Below, one piece after another: positions 10,484-21,897 of a DNA stretch of 64,000 nt (within the stretch, counting starts at the first letter, position 1; every line of letters begins with the position of its first letter). The stretch lies in the NCBI GenBank assembly GCA_030737835.1, contig JAUJYN010000015.1, forward strand, positions 2,721,685 to 2,785,684. The letters are read 5' to 3'. Made by a program: the position numbers and the translations under genes. The DNA is from Acorus gramineus. Taxonomy: Eukaryota > Streptophyta > Magnoliopsida > Acorales > Acoraceae. The notes under the pieces were generated by a model. The model ran no database searches and was not told the DNA's origin. It was given only the letters and a program-made list of their open reading frames with translations.

Positions 10484-12596
10484 TCACAAAGAGAAGAGAA
10501 GGAGAAGGTGCAAGTGCAAGTCTAGGTTTGTGTAGGTGTTGTTGTTGTTGTTGATCTCCTCTCTCTCAAGCACCTTTTCATGAACTTCCCCCCCCCCATG
10601 ATTTTCAGCCAAGAAGGAGGCTGAGGAGGGCTGTGGAGGTGGTGGTAGTGGTGGTGGTGGTTGAGGTGGTCGCGGGTGCATCGAGGGCCCCCGAGTCTCC
10701 CCCTTTCATTCCCCCTCCCAAGGTGAGCTCTTCCCCTTCTTTTCTTGGTTTTTCATGGCTTAAAGGGTTGTTGCGAGGTCATGCATGCTAGATGATTGGT
10801 TTAGGGTGAGTGAGAAGTGTGGAGGAGGGGTTAAAAGGGGTTAGGGAAGGCTGGGCGCGCGCAGGGGGCTGTCTGCGCTCGTGCGCGCGCAGGCGCGCTC
10901 ACAGGAGGGCGCAAGCAGGCGCAGGCCGGCGCGCAGATGTGCGCGGGAGCGTGCGCGCGAGCACGCGGGTGCGCGCAGATTGGGCGCGCGAGGAGTGCGC
11001 GAGAGCGTGCGCGCGCGCGGGGCATGCGTCCGGGCATGCGCTTGGGCGCGCGGCTGGGGGGCCAGTGCTCATGCGCGTGCGTGCGTGCATGTGCTGGGGC
11101 ATGCGCGGGGCTGCCCAGGGGCTCGGGTAGGTGCTGGGGCACCCGGGCATGCGTGCGTACGCGCGTGCTCGCATGCGTACGAGCCCGTATGCGTGCATGT
11201 CTGAGTCTTTGGTATTTCTAATGATTTCTAAGTGTAAATTGTGATGTTACCCAATGATTGTGCATATGGTTCATGCACATAGCTAAGATTAAATTCTCCT
11301 CAAATATATGCGCATGTTAAAAACTGAGGGGCCTATATGGAATAGGCGTGGGTATGACCCGCTGTCGGGTTGTACCTTGTTAGTTAGAGCGCTAGCGATA
11401 AAATCGCCCGTGCATCCGAGCGATGCCCTCGTTTGGAATTTAGGAGGATTCATTATCTTAATGATTTGTTAAGCCGGTAGTTGGGGCGTGTCACCCCCTT
11501 TGTGTCTGAGCGACGCAACGGTGTGGGAGTACAGTAGTATTCGATATCTCGATAAGTGATTATCGAGAGTAGTTGTTTTCCATTGGGTTCGCTTTGCGAA
11601 CATGGAATGTTTACTCCCAATGTCGTCCGTGTTGAGGGGGGCCGGGTTGTAGCTGTCCTGACAGAGGGCTCCCATCCGTAGGTACCACCGATGCATTCGG
11701 AAGCGTACTAATCGTGGGAGTATACCAGGTAGAGGCTACGTGGGGAAAGGGCTACCGGTGGACCAAGGGTGTAGAGCAGTCTAAGTCTCTTCCAAAACAA
11801 CTATGTCACCTCTAGGGGGTGAGGTTGAGGATGAGGTGAAGACACATCGCCGCGTGACCCATTCGTTGTTCGTCCGTTCCCATAGTTGTTGGGTCCGGTT
11901 GTGTATCGATGTTTAAAGACATCGTGGGTCAGTTATCCCGATGTAGATGATCCAGTAGTGTTGTGTAGACCAGTAATCCCGGGTCTCCTCGACCAACGGT
12001 ATGGTCTCTCCCCAAAAAGTCCCAAGAGTCTCCCTCCGGGAGTGAGGGTGAGGGTGAGGTTGGTCGCGCTGCCGCGTGACCCTGTTATCCATGGGTTTCC
12101 ACCCATGTTTTCCTTGAAAGGAAAGTGCTTATGTATTGAATTGTTGTATGGTGATTGGTTTCTAGCCACTCACTGAGCTTGTAGCTCACCCCTCGCATAC
12201 TGTTTCTTTTCAGGGGCAGTGTTGGGCGTGGAGCTGGAGCTTTCCTGTGGCGTGGTCTTATGGGCGTGGAGCGTTCTTCCGGCGGATGGCGAGTGCGAGG
12301 CTGTCAACAGTCCTAGAGTCATTATATGTATTGTAAATCGTGCATGTGGCACAGGTTGTATTTTCTTTGGTCTAGACTTGGCTCTCACAGGACAATGATT
12401 GTGTATTCGAGTCTGTAATAATGTTTTTGATTTACAGACATTGTTTATATATTATGCTTCCGTTTTTCAGTCAGTTATCATTATCCTTGCTTTGCCACCT
12501 TGTGTGTTGTTGTTGGAGTCTTTATTGACCTCAGGTATTGATAGCTGATATTTTATTATTGCCACGTCTCGGGGACGGCCGCCCTGGGGCGTGACA
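10484..12596 (+). mobile_element. Partial long LTR (copy C0), plus strand
   Basis: The sequence matches the second half of the C-type LTRs seen at 31750 and 40403. It has the GTTGTTGTTG leader, a GTGAGC donor-like site at 10723 followed by a CpG-rich island (about 10850-11190), the TTGGGGCGTG block, the G-rich GGGAGTGAGGGTGAGGGTG repeat, the CACTCACTGAGCTTGTAGC block and the terminus GGGGCGTGACA at 12596. Only part of the LTR is present. It directly follows Tekay integrase sequence on its left and E-element DNA on its right (flank AGATG). Confidence 0.75.
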
Positions 12597-12856
12597 AGAT
12601 GTAAGTGTGATGGGTGATAAAGAAAGTATGTAGGCACATGATAGAGATGGTCATGGTGGGCTAAAGGGACGAGTAAATACGTGATTCATATGAAGGAGTC
12701 CTGTAGCAAGGGAGGCTAATTTTCCTTTAGGATCATATATTTCATGCTTTTATTTTTTTTTGGTATGCGAGCATGGTTTAGAAAGAAAACTTTGCTTAGA
12801 TTCAGGATTCTTACTTCTCGGATGCCTCTTTTGCTTGGACTAACCCCTTTCTTTCA
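12597..12856. other. E-element leader before the antisense ORF
   Basis: This short non-coding stretch lies between the end of LTR C0 and the first recognisable plant-mobile-domain exon. It is AT-rich and T-rich towards the right (TTTATTTTTTTTTGG) and probably belongs to the promoter or 5' leader of the antisense ORF. No clear TATA box was assigned. Confidence 0.4.
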
Positions 12857-15165
12857 TTGTTTCAGTGGCCGAACCGCATTCGAGCTCTATGGCATGGGAC
12901 GAAGAGGTGGTACTCCGCCTTGGGGCAGGGGGAGAGGGACCTGGTGGACGGAGCGGGCTTCCGCTCCTTCTTCTTGATCGAGCCCTTCCACGTTCATCAC
13001 CCGTACCTTGAGGCGTTGGCGGAGCGGTGGGACCTGGAGAGCTGCACATTTATCCTCCCCACTGGTGCAATGATGTCGATGCTCGAGGATGTTGAGCGGA
13101 TTACGGGCCTCCCAGCCTTGGGCGATGCGGTGATAGAGGCTACCAGTCCAGACTACAAGGCGCTCTTTTGGGAGTTGATCAGGGATTGGGAGTACGTGGA
13201 GCGGGAGAGGACATTGAACCGGATCCCTCTTGGACAGCTATCGAGGCAGTATGGCCTCGGTTCATTCACGCGCCGTTAGAAGGGTGAGGCTGCGGCCAGT
13301 TTTGAGAGGAGGAGGCTGATGATCGAGGCCAGGGAGGCTGCTGCATGCCCACAGAGGGCACGGAGGGAACTGAGGGCGTTCTTCCTCTATTTCTTCGTCC
13401 GGGTCATCTTCTCGACGGCCTCCGACAAGGTCTCCTCCCACTTCTTGTTGCTGATGGGGGACTTGGCGATGATGGGCCGCTTCGCTTGGGGCGCGGCCAT
13501 GCTGGCTCATCTCTTCGTGGAGTTGTCGAAGAAGGTGAAGAGGGCCGGAGGCAAGAACCTTGGCGTTTTCGCATCATTTCTGCAGGTATAGTTAGCAAAA
13601 AATAGAAATGATTTGATCTCTGTTTATTCATTTCCCCTGACTTTGGTTTCGGCTTTCTTTCTGCAGATTTTTGGGTATGAGCACTTCGCCATTGCTCATC
13701 TGACCCAGATGGTCTTTGACTGTGCCCTTCCTTGGGCCATGAGATGGGCGCCTCTAGGGGCTTCGCGCCTGCGTCGCCTCGTACAATTTCGGGAGGCCTT
13801 TCAGGTTTTGAGAGAAGAAGAGGTATATATTTTTATCTTTTCCGCTTTTATCAAGTTTTCTTTAAATTAAGCTCTCTTCCTTATTCCTTGGTATCTCTTG
13901 TTGCAGATGACATGGAGGCCCTAAACCGAGGAGGAAGTCCCCGAGAGGCTGTCGAGGGATATCTGGCTAATCTTCTTCAATGAGGTCATCTATCATGCGA
14001 TCAGCCGGGTGGTCCGCCAGCTTGGGTACCACCAGTGGGTGCCCAAGGCTCTGCCGAAGCGTCCTTCGATTCCAGTGGCCCGCATTCCTCGGGATACGAA
14101 CCTCCTGAGGAATTATTACGTGTACTTGCATGGATGGGTTGAGAGGGGGACTTTGGTCGAGTGGCGCCCCGACGTAACATTGAACGACGACTACCTGGCT
14201 TGGTATCGTCTAGAGTATGTGAGCATTCTTGGGACCATGGAGGAGGAGATCCCGGACCCTTATGTGAGTATATTTGCCGTTCCTTCCTTTTCCTTTTCTT
14301 TCCTCTCTTAAGTGTTTTTGATATATATATTTATTTTGTAGTTTGAAATGAACGAGCTGGAAAAGAAGCTAGAAACAACCAACCAACATCTCTTGAAGAG
14401 AACCGATCAGGTGGAACGCTTGAAGATCTAGAGGCGTCACTTGCAGGAGCAGGTACAGGTCCTTGAGGTTTAGGTGGAGGCGTTGGCAAGGGCGAGGGCG
14501 AGGGCCGATGGTGCCTCCTCTTCATCTGCTCCTCCTCTGTCCATGGTTTCTGAGAGAGAGCTCGAGCTAGTGAGGGAGCTGGATGTGGCCCGGAGAGAGT
14601 TGATGGCCACAAGGATGGAGCTTGATTAGGCGAGAGAGATGGCTGCACGAGCTGAGGAGGAGATGAGCCGGCTAAGGTTTGAGAGGGTGTCGAGAGAGGA
14701 GAAGTTCGTCCTCTTGCGCTGTGAGCGAGACTCTCTCCAAGCAAGGGTGTCAGAGTTGGAGGCATCGGTGGGTGTCCCCGGGGGTTTGATGGGAGATCTG
14801 CTCTGCTCCCTTCAAGTGGCTAAAGATAGGGACCGGGATTTGCTTCGGTTGAGTGAGGAGAGACTCCAGGCTGCAGAGGCGAGGGCACAGGAGCTTGAGG
14901 AGCGGTTGAGGGTGGTCGAGGATCGATCGAGGAGGATGGAGGGTCGTCTCCGCCAGAGGTTGAAGAGGAAGGATAGGGAGCTTTAGCAGATCAACCTCTA
15001 GAGGGCTACTATGAGGGGGAAGCTGGTTGGAGGAGGTTCCATGACTGAGGCGGACCTCGACCTTCTTCCTCTTGAGCCCTACCACTCGGTCTCTGCCTCC
15101 CTAGCCACCGGAGCTACCTTCAGTCAATCTTCTCACCCATCAGATACTCAGAGTCGTGGGATATA
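12857..15165 (+). pseudogene. Antisense plant-mobile-domain (PMD) ORF of element E, main part
   Basis: The plus strand encodes a protein with a PMD-like N-terminal region: WDLESCTFILPTGAMMSML, LEDVERITGLPALGD, then LSRQYGLGSF. After two short introns comes a block containing YHQWVPKALPKRPS and WVERGTLVEW, and finally a long Arg/Glu/Leu-rich coiled coil (about 14342-14990). GT-AG introns are visible at about 13586-13666, 13823-13906 and 14264-14341. PMD proteins occur as host silencing factors (MAIN/MAIL1) and as cargo of plant transposons. Here its position after the integrase of E and its opposite strand argue for a Tat antisense ORF. The frame is broken, with several breaks. An LTR nest inserted in its last large exon splits it from the part at 25350. 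Confidence 0.7.
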
Positions 15166-15945
15166 TGTTATGCCTGTGTCATTTGGAGCCATTTCAGTTA
15201 AGCCTTGGTCATATCTGGGTCATTCAGGGCGTTTTTCTTTTTCGATCGGAGTCGCTAAAATTTTGGCTTTTAGCCACCTACGGGAGTTGGAGTACTTTGA
15301 TTGAAAATCTAACTGCATATTATGGGTCCTAGTACTGTTTAATACTACCCATAAAAATTTCATCGAATTCTGATAATGTTTTGAAAAATATGCAGTTCCG
15401 AACCGTATCCGGGTTTTGAGAGATCCTGGTTGGCCGAATAGTGTGAGATATTTTGAGGATATGGTGACCTTTGGTAACCTTACCCCCACCTTGCTTAGTG
15501 ATGAAAAACCCATGGCCTTTTGATATGTGAGTGGGTGAGCCTAACCCTAACCTCACCACCCCCTTATGGTCACCCCTAGACACTATTTGGGCATGAAAAA
15601 GACATTTTTGCCCTCTCTCTCTCTACCCCTCTCTCCCATTTTGTGGAAGACTTTCTCTCCCTCTCTTGGTCTCTTTTTTTCCCCCTCTTTGTGTGTGGAG
15701 AAGGAGGAGGAAGAAGCAAATGAAGGAGAAGGTGAAGAAGGAAGCACAAGAAGGTGTTTGTGCAAGTAGTTGTTGTTGTTGTTGTTGATTCTCTTCTCTC
15801 AAGCTCCCTTTTATGCCCTTCTTTTCCTCTGTTTTTCAGCCAAGAAGGGCTGGTGGAGAGGCTGAAGAGGAGGTGTTGTGGTGGTGGTGGTTGAGGTGGT
15901 CGTGGGTGCGTCGAGAGCCCCGCATCTCCCTCTTTCCCTTCCCCT

Positions 15946-15957
15946 CTTTTGATCTCG
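15946..15957 (+). other. Exon-exon-like junction where sister LTRs have an intron
   Basis: C1 reads CTTTTG joined to ATCTCGTCGG. The sister copy at 31750 has the same two flanks separated by 510 bases that start GTAAGT and end TTGCAG. Sequence on both sides of the junction is nearly identical between the copies for over 30 bases upstream and over 100 downstream. An exact loss at both predicted splice sites is best explained by copying from spliced RNA. A chance deletion at the same two bases is the alternative. Confidence 0.7.
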
Positions 15958-17183
15958 TCGGATGGGATGCGCGAGGTCCCGGGTTGCGGTGAATGGTTTG
16001 ATCCAATCCCCCCCCTGAGATGCGCTCGACGCGCGTAGTCGTGCGTCGCGCATCGATGGGGCACCCTAGCTATACTACTTGTGTAGATAAGTAGTATGGC
16101 CATGCTTAAACTATAATATGTTAGATATCTTGCATGCTAGGCTTATATTGCATGTATTGTATCCATGTATGAATGACTGTATCACATGCGCCCCTCTAGT
16201 ATGGGCATGTATTCTGTAATGTGTATGGATGTATAGAATATGGCATGCCTTAGGTAGTATTGTAATACTACTCTCACCATATTAATTGGAATATCCAGCA
16301 TGATTAAGTCTGGGTTAATAATGGGCACCTGCCTAATATTCCCTTGCGATAAGACTCGAGGGCGTGGTGTAGTTGTTGCACCCATGCTAATGTGGCAAAG
16401 CTATGACCAACTTCAAGAGATGGTGATCTGTCTCTCGCTCTCTCCATCTACACGAACTGAGTAAGTAGAGGTGATTTCCTACTCGACTCGGGTTCGTTTG
16501 GAATATTGGCATGCACCTGTTAGTGCACGAGATCGCGCTTGACCCTTCCCTTTTAAGTTGGTGATATCCAACGCATGCTTAAGTAATGGCCATGTATGCA
16601 TGTTGTATGATTTGTTGTTTATGATGTAAATATATGTTAGGGAGTATCTGTATAATTATTTGATAGGTTATCGTGCATATAGTCCATGTACATAACTAAG
16701 ATATAATTCTCCTGGATATATATGTGCATGTTAAAACTGCTTAGGCCTATCTGAAATAGGCGTGGGTATGTGTTATGCCTGTGTCATTTGGAGCCATTTC
16801 GGTTAAGTCTTGGTCACATCTGGGTCATTCAGAGCCTTTTTCTTTTTCGATCGGAGTCGCTAAAATTTTGGGTTTTAGCCACCTGCGGGAGTTGGAGTAC
16901 TCTGATTGGAAATCTAACTGTGTTATATATGTGTCACTTTTAACCTGCTGGTAACCGTTGGAGCGTTCTGGCAGTTTTTCATTTTTTTTCGGTTTTCGAT
17001 CGGTACCGCTAATTTTTGGACTGTTAGCTATCGTCCTGAGTTAGAGGACTCCGATTGGAAATCTAACTGCATATTTGGTGTCCTGGTGCCATTTTAAGCC
17101 TCTCACGAAAATTTCGTTGAATTCCGGTAACGTTTCTGAAATTTCACAGTTCCGGGGCGTATCCGGGTATTTTAAGTCGCTCG

Positions 17184-17192
17184 CTATATAAG
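17184..17192 (+). promoter_or_regulatory. TATA box of LTR B1
   Basis: CTATATAAG stands about 35 bases upstream of CACTATTCATCATC, a leader block shared by the A and B copies, which is consistent with a transcription start near that block. Confidence 0.6.
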
Positions 17193-17509
17193 TGGAAGCT
17201 AAAAAGTGCCTGGCACTATTCATCATCTCCTTCCTTGAGCCCTCTCTCTCCTCTCCTCCGTTTTTCTTCCATTTGAGGCCCTTAGACCCCTCAAACCTTA
17301 AAAGTTAAAACCTAGGAAGTGTAGATCGGGTCCCGATCTACACCCCGGTGGTTTCAAATCTCAATTCCGGCAAGTTTTGGCCGTCCGTCCGCCCTCTCTT
17401 CGTCCCTGATTTGAGCCATCTTGACGGTGGAGGTAGATCCGGGCGTTGGAAACCTTTTGGGAGAGGTTTCGGTGCGTGGAGAGCAACCGGATTTCCTTTC
17501 CTCCCCTTG

Positions 17510-18715
17510 GTAAGCCTCTTTTTCCTCTCTTTCTTGCTTAGATGTATGCTAGGAGGGTGGAAATGGGGTTGGGTGGAGGTTGGCGGCGGTGGGTGGCCGT
17601 CGGAGGGCTGTGGGAGGTGGTCGGAGGCTGTGGTGGTGGTCGGAGGTGGGTGGTAGAGGAGCTCGGGCTGGCAGGCTTGCAGCTCGGGCTGGCGGGCTGC
17701 TGTCTCGGGCAGGGCAGCAGCGCAGGGTGGTGCAGGCGCAGTGGCTGGCACAGGCGCGCGTGCGCGCGTGCGCGCGTGCGTGCGCTCGGGCGGTGTCGGG
17801 GGCCAGCAGGGCTGGGCGTGCGGGCGCTCGGCTGGCACTGGAGGCCAGCAGGGCTGGGCGTGCGCGCTGGGCAGGCTGGCAGGGTTAGCTCGGGTAGGCT
17901 GGGAGCAGGTGCACCAGTTTGCTGGGCGCGCGAGCGCGTGCGTGCGGGTGCGCGCGCGGGCGTGCGCTCGGGGGGTGCAGAGGGAGGTGTGCGGTGCAGG
18001 CTGGCTGCGGGCAGTGGCTGTGCGCACTGGCAGGCCGGGCTGGCAGGCACAGGCAGCACAGGCGCAGCAGCTGGCAGGGGTGCGCGCGCGTGCGCGAGGG
18101 CGTGCGCGCGGGTGGAGCTGGGCGCTGGCGGGCGCAGTCGGGCGCGCAGTCGCGCGCGGGTTCTGGCGCGAGCGGGGGTGTGCGCGGGAGTGCGCGCGGG
18201 TGCGCGCGGGCGTGCGCGCGAGCGTGCGCGCGCGCGGGCAGGGCGCCTGGGCACTGTGCCTGGGTGCTGGGCAGGGCGCCTGGGCATGCGCCTGGGCGCG
18301 GTGCTGGGAACCAGTGCGTGCGGTGCTGGGGCGTGCGTGCAGTGCGCGCAGGGGCGCGCTGGGCTGGGCGCGCGGTGCGCGCGGGCGCGCGCGAGCGTGC
18401 GCGTGCGTGCGGCGGTGCGTTGGGGCGCACGGGCAGGCACGCGGCAGTGCGCCGCTGGTGTCCGGGTGTGCGGGCTGAGTTCGGCAGGGCGCCTTGGCGC
18501 GCGGGCCGGGGCTCGGCTGTGCGCCCGAGGCGGGTGGCCGTGCGTGCGGTTGCCCGGTGGGTTCGGGAGTGAGCCGGAGTGCTCGGGCTAGCGTGCGTAC
18601 GTGCCGTATGTACGTTTGCCCGAGTATGGGGTATTTTTGGAGTATGTTTAATGTATTTTTGGGTATTTTGGGGTAATTGTTTATTTTACTCACCGTATAA
18701 ATGCCTGTCTTGCAG
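17510..18715 (+). other. Apparent GT-AG intron inside LTR B1
   Basis: The donor is CTTGGTAAGC and the acceptor TCTTGCAG before ATCTTGACGG, with TTACTCACC about 30 bases upstream of the acceptor. The interior from about 17690 to 18590 is an almost uninterrupted CG/GC/TG-alternating island. A minus-strand open frame of about 500 codons through it is a composition artefact rich in Pro, Ala and Arg. Confidence 0.65.
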
Positions 18716-19499
18716 ATCTTGACGGACGGTCGCGCGACGACCCGGACTTCGGTGAGTGGGACAATCCAACCCAGTAGAGAGGTGTTATACGCACTTGGGC
18801 GTATACCGACCTCTCCTGGGGCACCATGGATAGATATTGGCATGTGTAATATGTATATCATGCGAGCATGATTAAAATTGTAGAATGCATGTTACCCTAG
18901 ACTTTGCATGTTAGGGACTTGCACCCTTAGGATATGTGTATGAGCCATGCAGCATGTCCCCTGGTTCCATGTTAGGAAGCCCGACCGATGCATGTGCCCT
19001 ACTAGTTTATTTATTAAATTAAATACTAGTATTTGTTAAAATTGCATGTTATAGTGAATATTATAGGGGAGGGGCCTTGCGAGGACAGCGGTGAGACCCG
19101 GGTTAGAGTACACCGTGTTCCTTGTTTGGTTGTCGGGGTGTCCTATAACGGGAACTCACGCTGCCCTCCCGAGTTTCTTTCCCCAACGATATTCCACCCT
19201 GTTATAACCTTATGCATGTTCCCCGCATCGTAGTTATGCGCCCTGGTGGGTTCTGAGGAATTCAGAGCATTAGTGTTGTTATGATGTGTTGTCTGCGGAT
19301 CCGAGTGGATCATATGCGATGGATAGGCTGTTCTGTTCCCTTCGTTGGATCCGTGTAGAGACTACCTCAGCGTTAGACAGGTTGTCCCGTGCAGGGGCTC
19401 CCAGTAGTAGGTGCCTCCTGATTTGGTAGAAGGACTGTGCTGAACATGGGAGTGGCCAAACGACCTACGGAGTGAGGAGAGACTATCGGTGGACCAAGG

Positions 19500-19760
19500 G
19501 TGACCAACAGCCTAGTCAGTCCCAAGAGCCTAGGTCACCTGTTGAGGGTGAGGGTGAGGGTATGGTGGGCCGGCGATGTGGCGACCCACTGGATTGTAAG
19601 TCCCAAAATCCTATGTCACCCATTGAAGGGTGAGGGTGAGGGTGTGGCGGGTTGGCGGAAGCGACCCGCTGATTTTGTGTAGTTAGTCCCAATATCCTTG
19701 GTCACCCATTGAGTGGTGAGGGTGAGGGTGTAGTGGGTTGGCGGTAGCGACCCACTAGGT
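19500..19760 (+). repeat. G-rich minisatellite in LTR B1, three units
   Basis: Three consecutive units of about 90 to 100 bases share a CCCAA-G/T-A-CCT-GGTCACC start, a GAGGGTGAGGGTGAGGG core and a GGCGG-AGCGACCC-CT end. Sister LTRs have one or two units, so the array expands and contracts between copies. Confidence 0.75.
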
Positions 19761-21897
19761 TGCGGAATTGTTGTTATTTGTGGCTATGGTAATGAGGTTG
19801 TGGATTATAAAGACTATCTGGTTGTGGTCAATATTGTCTGTGATGCATGGGTTGTGCCGTTCACTGAGCGTGTGGCTCACCCCTCGCACAATATTTTTCT
19901 TCAGTGTCATCTGAGTCGGATCTGGAGGAGGAGCTCCCCGAGGGACTTCATCAGTAGCGGAGTAGCGCCACGTCCCGCGAGTTTCTGAGACTATCAGCAT
20001 CCCTTGTGCCAGTATGTATTATTTTTCGTGCTTGGGCACGCGTTTGGTTGTATTTGGATGTCTTTGTATGTAATTGGCTCTCACAGGACATGTGATTATG
20101 TATGGAGTCTGTAGTGTGTTTTGATTACAGATTCAGTCATTAGTTATCCGCATTTGGTGTATATATCATGTCAGCCCTGCTTTTGTTGTCTGTGTGTCAT
20201 TCTGGTTGCTCGTGTATGATATATTATTGACCTCCTGTGTAGATTCTGATATTTTATATACACTTGCCGCGTCTCGGGGACGCCCGGGGCGTGACAAACT
20301 GCATATTATGGGTCCTGGTACTGTTTCGTACTACCCATAAAAATTTTATCGAATTCTGGTAACATTTTGAAAAATATGCAGTTTTGAACCGTATCCGGGT
20401 TTTGAGAGTTCCTGGTTGGTCGAATAGTGTGAGATATTTTGGGGATGTGGTGACCCTTGGTAACCTTACCCCCACCTTGCTTGGGGATGAAGAAACCATT
20501 GGTTATTTGATATGTGAGTGGGTGAGCCTAACCCTAACCTCACCCCCCCCTTAAGGTCACCCCTAGGCACTATTTGGGCATGAAAATGACTTTTTTGCCC
20601 TCTCTCTCTCTCCCCCCTCTCTCCCATTTCGTGGAACACCTTCTCTCCCTCTCTTGGTCTCTTTTTTTCTCCTCTTTGTGTGTGAAGAAGGAGGAGGAAG
20701 AAGCAATTGAAGGAAAAGATGAAGAAGAAGCACAAGAAAGAGTGAGAAAGGGTGAGTATGTGTTGTTGTTGTTGTTGTTGTTTCTCTTCTCTCATGCCCC
20801 TTTGCACCCCTATTTTCTGCCATGAAGGGATTGAGGAGATGCTGATGAGGTGGTGGTAGTGGTGGTGGTGGTTGAGGTGGTCGTGGGTGTGTCGAGAACC
20901 CCGCATCTCCCCATTTCCCCCCCTGTTTTGGTAAGGCAGCACTCTGTATTTCAAAGATCTCAGTGCATCTAGTACTTAAAGACACAGTTTTAGGATTATG
21001 TCTTACTATGATATGATCATCTATGTGTCTAGTTGTTATATATGAAATTTGGGATCATTATGATATCTGTGGTGTAAGTTAGAACCAGTTTTGCATGGCC
21101 TGTCCAGATTCGCGTAGGAATTGACCTGCTTCTGGAAATAATTTGTTTTGGGCTTGTAGAGGCAAAATTAGGTTCTATTGTCTTCATGGATTGTGATCCC
21201 AGCATATCATAGGATGTGCATGATTTATTTCATAATTTTTGGAAGTGTATTGGGTGCTGTGGAGACCATTGCGATAAGACTCGAGGGCATGGTGTAGTTG
21301 TTGCGCCCATGCTAATGGGGCAAAGCTATGACCAACTTCATGAGATGATGATCTCTCTCGCCCTCTCCCTCTGCACGAACTGAGTAAGTAGATGCGATTT
21401 CCTACTCGACTCAGGTTCGTTTGGAATATTGGCATGCACCTGTTAGTGCGCGAGATCGCGCTTGACCCTTTCTTTTAAGTTGATGATATCCAACGCATGC
21501 TTAAGTTATGCCTTATGTGCTTATATGATTAATGGCCACGTATGCATGTTTAAGTGGGCCATACCCTGTATGAATGTTGTATGATTTGTTGTTTATGATG
21601 TAAATCCATGTTAGGGGTCACCCTTATGGTCAATTATTAGATGATTGTGCATATGGTTCATGCACATAGCTAGATATAATTCTCCTGGATATATTTATAT
21701 GCGCATGTTAAAAACTGATAGGCCTATCTGAAATAGGCGTGGGTATGACCCGCTGTTGGGTTGTACCTTATTAGTTAGAGCGCTAGCGATGTAATCTCCT
21801 TGTGCATCCGAGCGATGCACTCGTTTGGAATTCAGGAGAATTCATTATCTTATCGGTTTTGTTAAGCCGGTAGTTGGGGCATTAAGCTAGGCCTACC

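Larger units (their letters stand above)
16916..20301 (+). mobile_element. Tekay-type solo LTR B1, target duplication AACTG
   Basis: The LTR proper is 16921-20296, about 3.4 kb. It begins TGTTATATATGTGTCAC, ends GGGGCGTGACA and is flanked by AACTG on each side. It is the plus-strand counterpart of the Tekay 3' LTR at 6353-9477. It has a TATA box, the CACTATTCATCATC leader, an apparent intron with the longest CpG-rich island of the window, and a three-unit G-rich minisatellite. No internal region follows, so this is a solo LTR, presumably formed by LTR-LTR recombination. It inserted in C2 after C2 had inserted in C1. Confidence 0.9.
16771..21897 (+). mobile_element. LTR copy C2, nested in C1, partial
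   Basis: A new TGTTATGCCTGTGTCA start follows C1 sequence at the GGGTATG motif. C2 is interrupted by solo LTR B1 (16921-20296) and resumes with CATATTATGGGTCC. It then runs through a CTCTCTCTC-rich stretch, the GTTGTTGTTG leader and a GTAAGG donor-like site at 20931. The following AT-rich module matches copy C4 and not the CpG-rich island of C3, C6 and C0. It continues to the GGCATTAAGCTAGGCC block, where LTR D inserted. Its own right terminus is not present. Confidence 0.7.

Noticed and set aside
12857-15165. PMD ORF as an ordinary host MAIN-like gene
   Set aside because: Its place after E's integrase on the opposite strand, the shared spacer modules and the lack of an E 3' LTR between it and integrase fit a transposon-borne antisense ORF better. 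A host origin is not fully excluded.
17338-18861. Minus-strand open frame of about 507 codons and several others across the CpG-rich islands (for example 7944-8904, 57183-57946)
   Set aside because: The translations are Ala/Arg/Pro/His low-complexity in every frame of both strands, which is what alternating CG-rich DNA gives when stop codons are rare. They overlap each other and lie inside LTR introns.
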